Made by a program: the position numbers and the translations under genes. DNA of 43,836 bases from Lachnospiraceae bacterium (GTDB lineage: Bacteria; Bacillota; Clostridia; Lachnospirales; Lachnospiraceae): contig JAFUKH010000074.1 in assembly GCA_017467845.1 (NCBI GenBank), forward strand, positions 1 to 43,836, read 5' to 3'. Position 1 is the first letter of the stretch. Each line of letters starts with the position of its first letter. A model generated the notes under the pieces. That model was given only the letters and a program-made list of their open reading frames with translations, did no database searches and was not told the DNA's origin. Below, one piece after another: positions 40,637-43,836 of this stretch.

Positions 40637-42763
40637 ATGACAAATCGGGAAGTAGCAAGGCAGAAGGCTCGGGAATTGGTAAGAAAGATGACTGTAGAAG
40701 AGAAGGCAAGTCAGCTCAGGTATGATGCACCGGGGATTCCGAGACTTGGTGTGCCCGCCTATAACTGGTGGAACGAAGCATTGCACGGTGTGGCGAGAGC
40801 AGGAATCGCTACCAGCTTTCCACAGGCAATCGGCATGGCGGCCAGCTTTGACATAGATTTGTTGCACCGGGTAGGTGAAGTAATCGCAACGGAAGGCCGT
40901 GCCAAATATAATATGTTTTCTTCAGAAGGCGATAGAGGCATCTATAAGGGGCTTACCTTCTGGGCACCCAATATCAACATTTTCCGTGATCCCAGATGGG
41001 GACGTGGCCATGAGACCTATGGAGAAGATCCGTATCTGACCGGAGAGCTGGGAAAAGCCTTTGTACAGGGCTTGCAGGGAGAGGGAGAAACCATGAAGGC
41101 GGCAGCCTGTGCCAAGCATTTTGCGGTACATTCCGGTCCGGAGGGAGAGCGTCATCATTTCGATGCGGAGGTAAGTGATAAGGATTTGTGGGAAACTTAC
41201 CTGCCGGCCTTTGAGAAGCTGGTGAAGGAAGCAGAAGTGGAAGCTGTCATGGGCGCGTACAACAGAACTAACGGAGAACCCTGCTGCGGAAGTAAGCTTC
41301 TGATGGAGGACATTCTTCGCGGAAAGTGGGATTTTCAGGGACATTTTGTGTCTGACTGCTGGGCGATTCGAGACTTTCACACGGAGCATATGGTGACGGA
41401 TACTCCGGAAGAATCAGCGGCTCTGGCGCTGAAGCATGGATGTGATGTGAACTGTGGTAATACCTATTTGCACATGCTTTCTGCCTACGAAAAGGGATTG
41501 GTGACGGAAGAAGAGATTACTTTAGCGGCGGAGAGATTGTTCACTACCAGATATCTGCTTGGTCTTTTTGATGGCAGTGAATATGATGAAATCGGATACG
41601 ACAAGGTAGAATGTGACGAGCATCTGGCTCTGGCAGATAAGGCCACTGCCCAAAGTGTGGTGCTATTAAAAAATAACGGTATCTTACCCTTGAAGAAGGA
41701 TTCCTTAAAGACCATCGGTGTTATCGGTCCCAATGCTAACAGCCGGGAGGCTTTAATCGGGAATTATTTCGGAACCGCTTCCAGGTATATTACGGTATTG
41801 GAGGGAATTCAGGATGCCGTGAAGGGACAGGCACGGGTGCTTTATGCCGAAGGCAGTAATCTGTTTAAGGAAAGAGTGCGTGGTGGCGTAAAAGAGGCTA
41901 CATATGTGGCAAAGAACAGCGATGTGGTGCTTTTATGTGTGGGACTGGATGCCACTTTAGAAGGTGAGCAGGGCGATACCGGTAACAGCGAGGCTGCCGG
42001 TGACAAGCTGGATTTACTGCTCCCGAAGGTACAAAGGGAGCTGATACAGGAAGTGTTGGCAGTGGGAAAGCCCACCATTATCCTGAATATGACCGGCAGT
42101 GCCATGGATCTTCGATTTGAACAGGAGCACGCAGATGCCATCTTGCAACTGTGGTATCCGGGAGCGCGAGGCGGTAAGGTGATTGCGGATATTTTATTCG
42201 GAGATATTTCCCCCTCCGGAAAGCTTCCGGTGACATTTTATATGGATTCTGCGGATCTTCCGGATTTTAAGGACTATTCCATGAAGGGAAGAACATACCG
42301 TTATTTGGAGAAGGAGCCGCTGTATCCTTTTGGGTATGGACTGACCTACGGTGATGTGGACATTTGTAAGGTGACGTATGGTGATGAGGCGGTGCAGACA
42401 GGGAGCAGTATCGCTCTGAATGTGGATGATGTTGTGGAATTTACGGTGGAGCTGAAAAACAGTAGTGAGGTTGCCACGGATGAGGTAGTACAGGTCTACG
42501 TGAAAGCAACGCAGGACGCGGAAGAAGTACCCAATGGCAAGCTTGGTGGAATTCAGCGTGTGCATGTTAGTGGAGGCGGATGTGCAAAGTATACCCTAGC
42601 TGTGGATAAAAACGCTTTTTCGGTGGTGGATAAAAACGGATGTCGGAGAAAGGCACAGGGTCCCTTTGAAATCAGTATCGGTTTCGGACAGCCGGATGAA
42701 AGAACACTGGCATTGACGGGGAAAGAATGCATAAAGTTTTACGTGTCGTATACAAATTTGTAG
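40637..42763 (+). CDS. Glycoside hydrolase family 3 beta-xylosidase/beta-glucosidase
   Basis: 708 residues, no signal peptide, so cytoplasmic. YNWWNEALHGVAR, the plant/bacterial GH3 xylosidase-type block, lies near residue 37; DPRWGRGHETYGEDPYL and the nucleophile Asp240 in FVSDCWAI follow. The second domain begins near VVLLKNNGILPL, and a fibronectin-III-like domain with YGLTYGDV closes the chain. It should split short beta-xylosides or beta-glucosides taken up by the cell. The following xylulokinase gene favours xylo-oligosaccharides. It starts 38 bp after a terminator. Confidence 0.92.
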   Translation: MTNREVARQKARELVRKMTVEEKASQLRYDAPGIPRLGVPAYNWWNEALHGVARAGIATSFPQAIGMAASFDIDLLHRVGEVIATEGRAKYNMFSSEGDRGIYKGLTFWAPNINIFRDPRWGRGHETYGEDPYLTGELGKAFVQGLQGEGETMKAAACAKHFAVHSGPEGERHHFDAEVSDKDLWETYLPAFEKLVKEAEVEAVMGAYNRTNGEPCCGSKLLMEDILRGKWDFQGHFVSDCWAIRDFHTEHMVTDTPEESAALALKHGCDVNCGNTYLHMLSAYEKGLVTEEEITLAAERLFTTRYLLGLFDGSEYDEIGYDKVECDEHLALADKATAQSVVLLKNNGILPLKKDSLKTIGVIGPNANSREALIGNYFGTASRYITVLEGIQDAVKGQARVLYAEGSNLFKERVRGGVKEATYVAKNSDVVLLCVGLDATLEGEQGDTGNSEAAGDKLDLLLPKVQRELIQEVLAVGKPTIILNMTGSAMDLRFEQEHADAILQLWYPGARGGKVIADILFGDISPSGKLPVTFYMDSADLPDFKDYSMKGRTYRYLEKEPLYPFGYGLTYGDVDICKVTYGDEAVQTGSSIALNVDDVVEFTVELKNSSEVATDEVVQVYVKATQDAEEVPNGKLGGIQRVHVSGGGCAKYTLAVDKNAFSVVDKNGCRRKAQGPFEISIGFGQPDERTLALTGKECIKFYVSYTNL

Positions 42764-42797
42764 AGAATAGAACACCTTTTATGTCTAATTAGTGTGG

Positions 42798-42826
42798 TTG
42801 TTTTTCAAATTGTGTAAGGATAAGAT
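42798..42826 (+). promoter_or_regulatory. Possible promoter of xylB
   Basis: -35 TTGTTT (42798-42803), 17-bp spacer, -10 TAAGAT (42821-42826). Both boxes are weak. No terminator separates GH3 and xylB, so co-transcription is also possible. Confidence 0.4.
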
Positions 42827-42856
42827 AGAGATAAGTTTTTAATATGGGAGGACAAT

Positions 42857-43836
42857 ATGCTTTATATAGGTATTGATTTAGGTACATCCGCAGTAAAGTT
42901 ATTGCTGATGGATAGTGAAGGTAATATTAAGAATATCGTTTCCAAGGAATATCCTCTGTATTTCCCACATCCTGGCTGGTCAGAGCAGAAGCCTGAGGAT
43001 TGGTATGAGCAGACCATGGCCGGTATTGTGGAGCTTTTAGAGGGAGCTGACAAGAGTCAGGTGGCCGGTATCAGCTTCGGCGGTCAGATGCACGGTCTGG
43101 TAATCTTAGATGAGAATGATGAGGTCATCCGTCCTGCAATTCTTTGGAACGACGGACGTACTACTGAAGAGTGCGATTATTTAAATAACGTTATCGGGAA
43201 AGAGAAGCTTTCCGAGTACACTGCAAATATTTCTTTTACCGGCTTTACCGCACCGAAGATTCTGTGGGTAAAGAATAAGGAGCCGGAGAACTTTGCACGT
43301 ATCAAGAAGATTATGCTTCCCAAGGATTACATTGCTTATAAGCTGACAGGCGTACATTGTACCGATGTATCCGATGCATCCGGTATGCTGGTATTTGATG
43401 TGAAGAACCGTCAGTGGTCAAAGGAAATGTGCGATATCTGCGGCATCACCGTAGATCAGCTGGCAACCTGCTATGAAAGCTACGAGGCAGTGGGAAACGT
43501 ACTTCCGGAAATCGCAGCAAAGCTTGGCATACCTGAGACTACCAAGGTGGCGGCAGGTGCCGGAGACAATGCAGCAGCAGCCGTAGGTACCGGAACCGTA
43601 GGTGATGGTATGTGTAACATTTCCCTTGGAACCAGCGGAACCATCTTTATTTCGTCCAAGAATTTCGGAGTGGATAAATTCAATGCTCTTCACTCTTTCG
43701 CACATGCGGATGGAAGCTACCACTTAATGGGCTGTATGCTCAGTGCGGCAAGCTGTAACAAGTGGTGGATGGATGAAATCATCAAGACCAAGGACTATGG
43801 GGCAGAGCAGGCGGGCATCGAGAAGCTTGGTGAGAA
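42857..43836 (+). CDS. xylB: Xylulokinase, cut by the window end
   Basis: The first 326 residues are present and the frame runs off the end. YIGIDLGTSAVKLLLMD is the FGGY-kinase phosphate-1 motif; GISFGGQMHG and ILWNDGRT are xylulokinase hallmarks, and NISLGTSGTIF is the phosphate-2 region. The family phosphorylates D-xylulose to xylulose-5-phosphate for the pentose phosphate pathway. GGGAGG lies 6 bp before ATG 42857. With GH3 upstream it points to a xyloside-use unit. Confidence 0.93.
   Translation, partial: MLYIGIDLGTSAVKLLLMDSEGNIKNIVSKEYPLYFPHPGWSEQKPEDWYEQTMAGIVELLEGADKSQVAGISFGGQMHGLVILDENDEVIRPAILWNDGRTTEECDYLNNVIGKEKLSEYTANISFTGFTAPKILWVKNKEPENFARIKKIMLPKDYIAYKLTGVHCTDVSDASGMLVFDVKNRQWSKEMCDICGITVDQLATCYESYEAVGNVLPEIAAKLGIPETTKVAAGAGDNAAAAVGTGTVGDGMCNISLGTSGTIFISSKNFGVDKFNALHSFAHADGSYHLMGCMLSAASCNKWWMDEIIKTKDYGAEQAGIEKLGE

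Overview
The window looks like chromosome from a low-to-mid G+C Gram-positive anaerobe, most probably a Lachnospiraceae-type Clostridia member (Bacillota). The reasons are AGGAGG-type ribosome binding sites, intrinsic terminators after most transcription units, a meso-diaminopimelate dehydrogenase, an H-cluster sensor protein, sortase-assembled pili and a plant-type GH3 enzyme next to xylulokinase. The genus assignment is inference.

Layout. 1-1330 is an AT-rich accessory stretch: the tail of an unknown gene, a frame-broken XRE-type regulator behind two operator-like dyads, and a DinJ/RelE-type toxin-antitoxin pair. 1363-9096 is an envelope polysaccharide region: two family-2 glycosyltransferases, a polyprenyl-phosphate sugar-1-phosphate transferase, an LCP ligase, glmS and a membrane acyltransferase, interrupted at 2335-2548 by a patch of palindromes. 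9169-15235 holds an HtrA protease, a stand-alone ClpX behind a leader of four hairpins, a split metal-efflux pair (HMA protein plus P1B ATPase) with an ArsR-like operator, and a histidine phosphatase. 15386-20258 has a cytoplasmic hydrogenase-like/chemoreceptor fusion, a Csp-like subtilase and Ddh. 20259-21554 is mostly non-coding around one small unknown gene and contains unusual repeated hairpins and a 31-bp palindrome.

The most striking part is 21555-37109, an apparent 15.5-kb pilus operon. It encodes a 1952-residue tip/adhesin (LPATG), a 705-residue backbone pilin (YPKN motif, LPTTG), a class C sortase, then MoxR AAA+ ATPase, DUF58 protein and a transglutaminase-like membrane protein, then a second class C sortase. 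It ends with a 466-residue protein that carries a pilin domain, a mid-protein LPQTG sorting signal, two membrane spans and a complete sortase domain in one chain. The MoxR-DUF58-transglutaminase module is locked between the sortases by overlaps or gaps of 3-6 bp. The transglutaminase-like protein has serine where the catalytic cysteine is expected. I consider this the best candidate for an undescribed system: a pilus whose assembly or maturation includes a MoxR/DUF58/pseudo-transglutaminase module and a pilin-sortase polyprotein.

37153-43836 returns to metabolism: a LacI-family regulator on the minus strand, aroA and cysK, a GH3 beta-xylosidase/glucosidase, and a xylulokinase that runs off the end.
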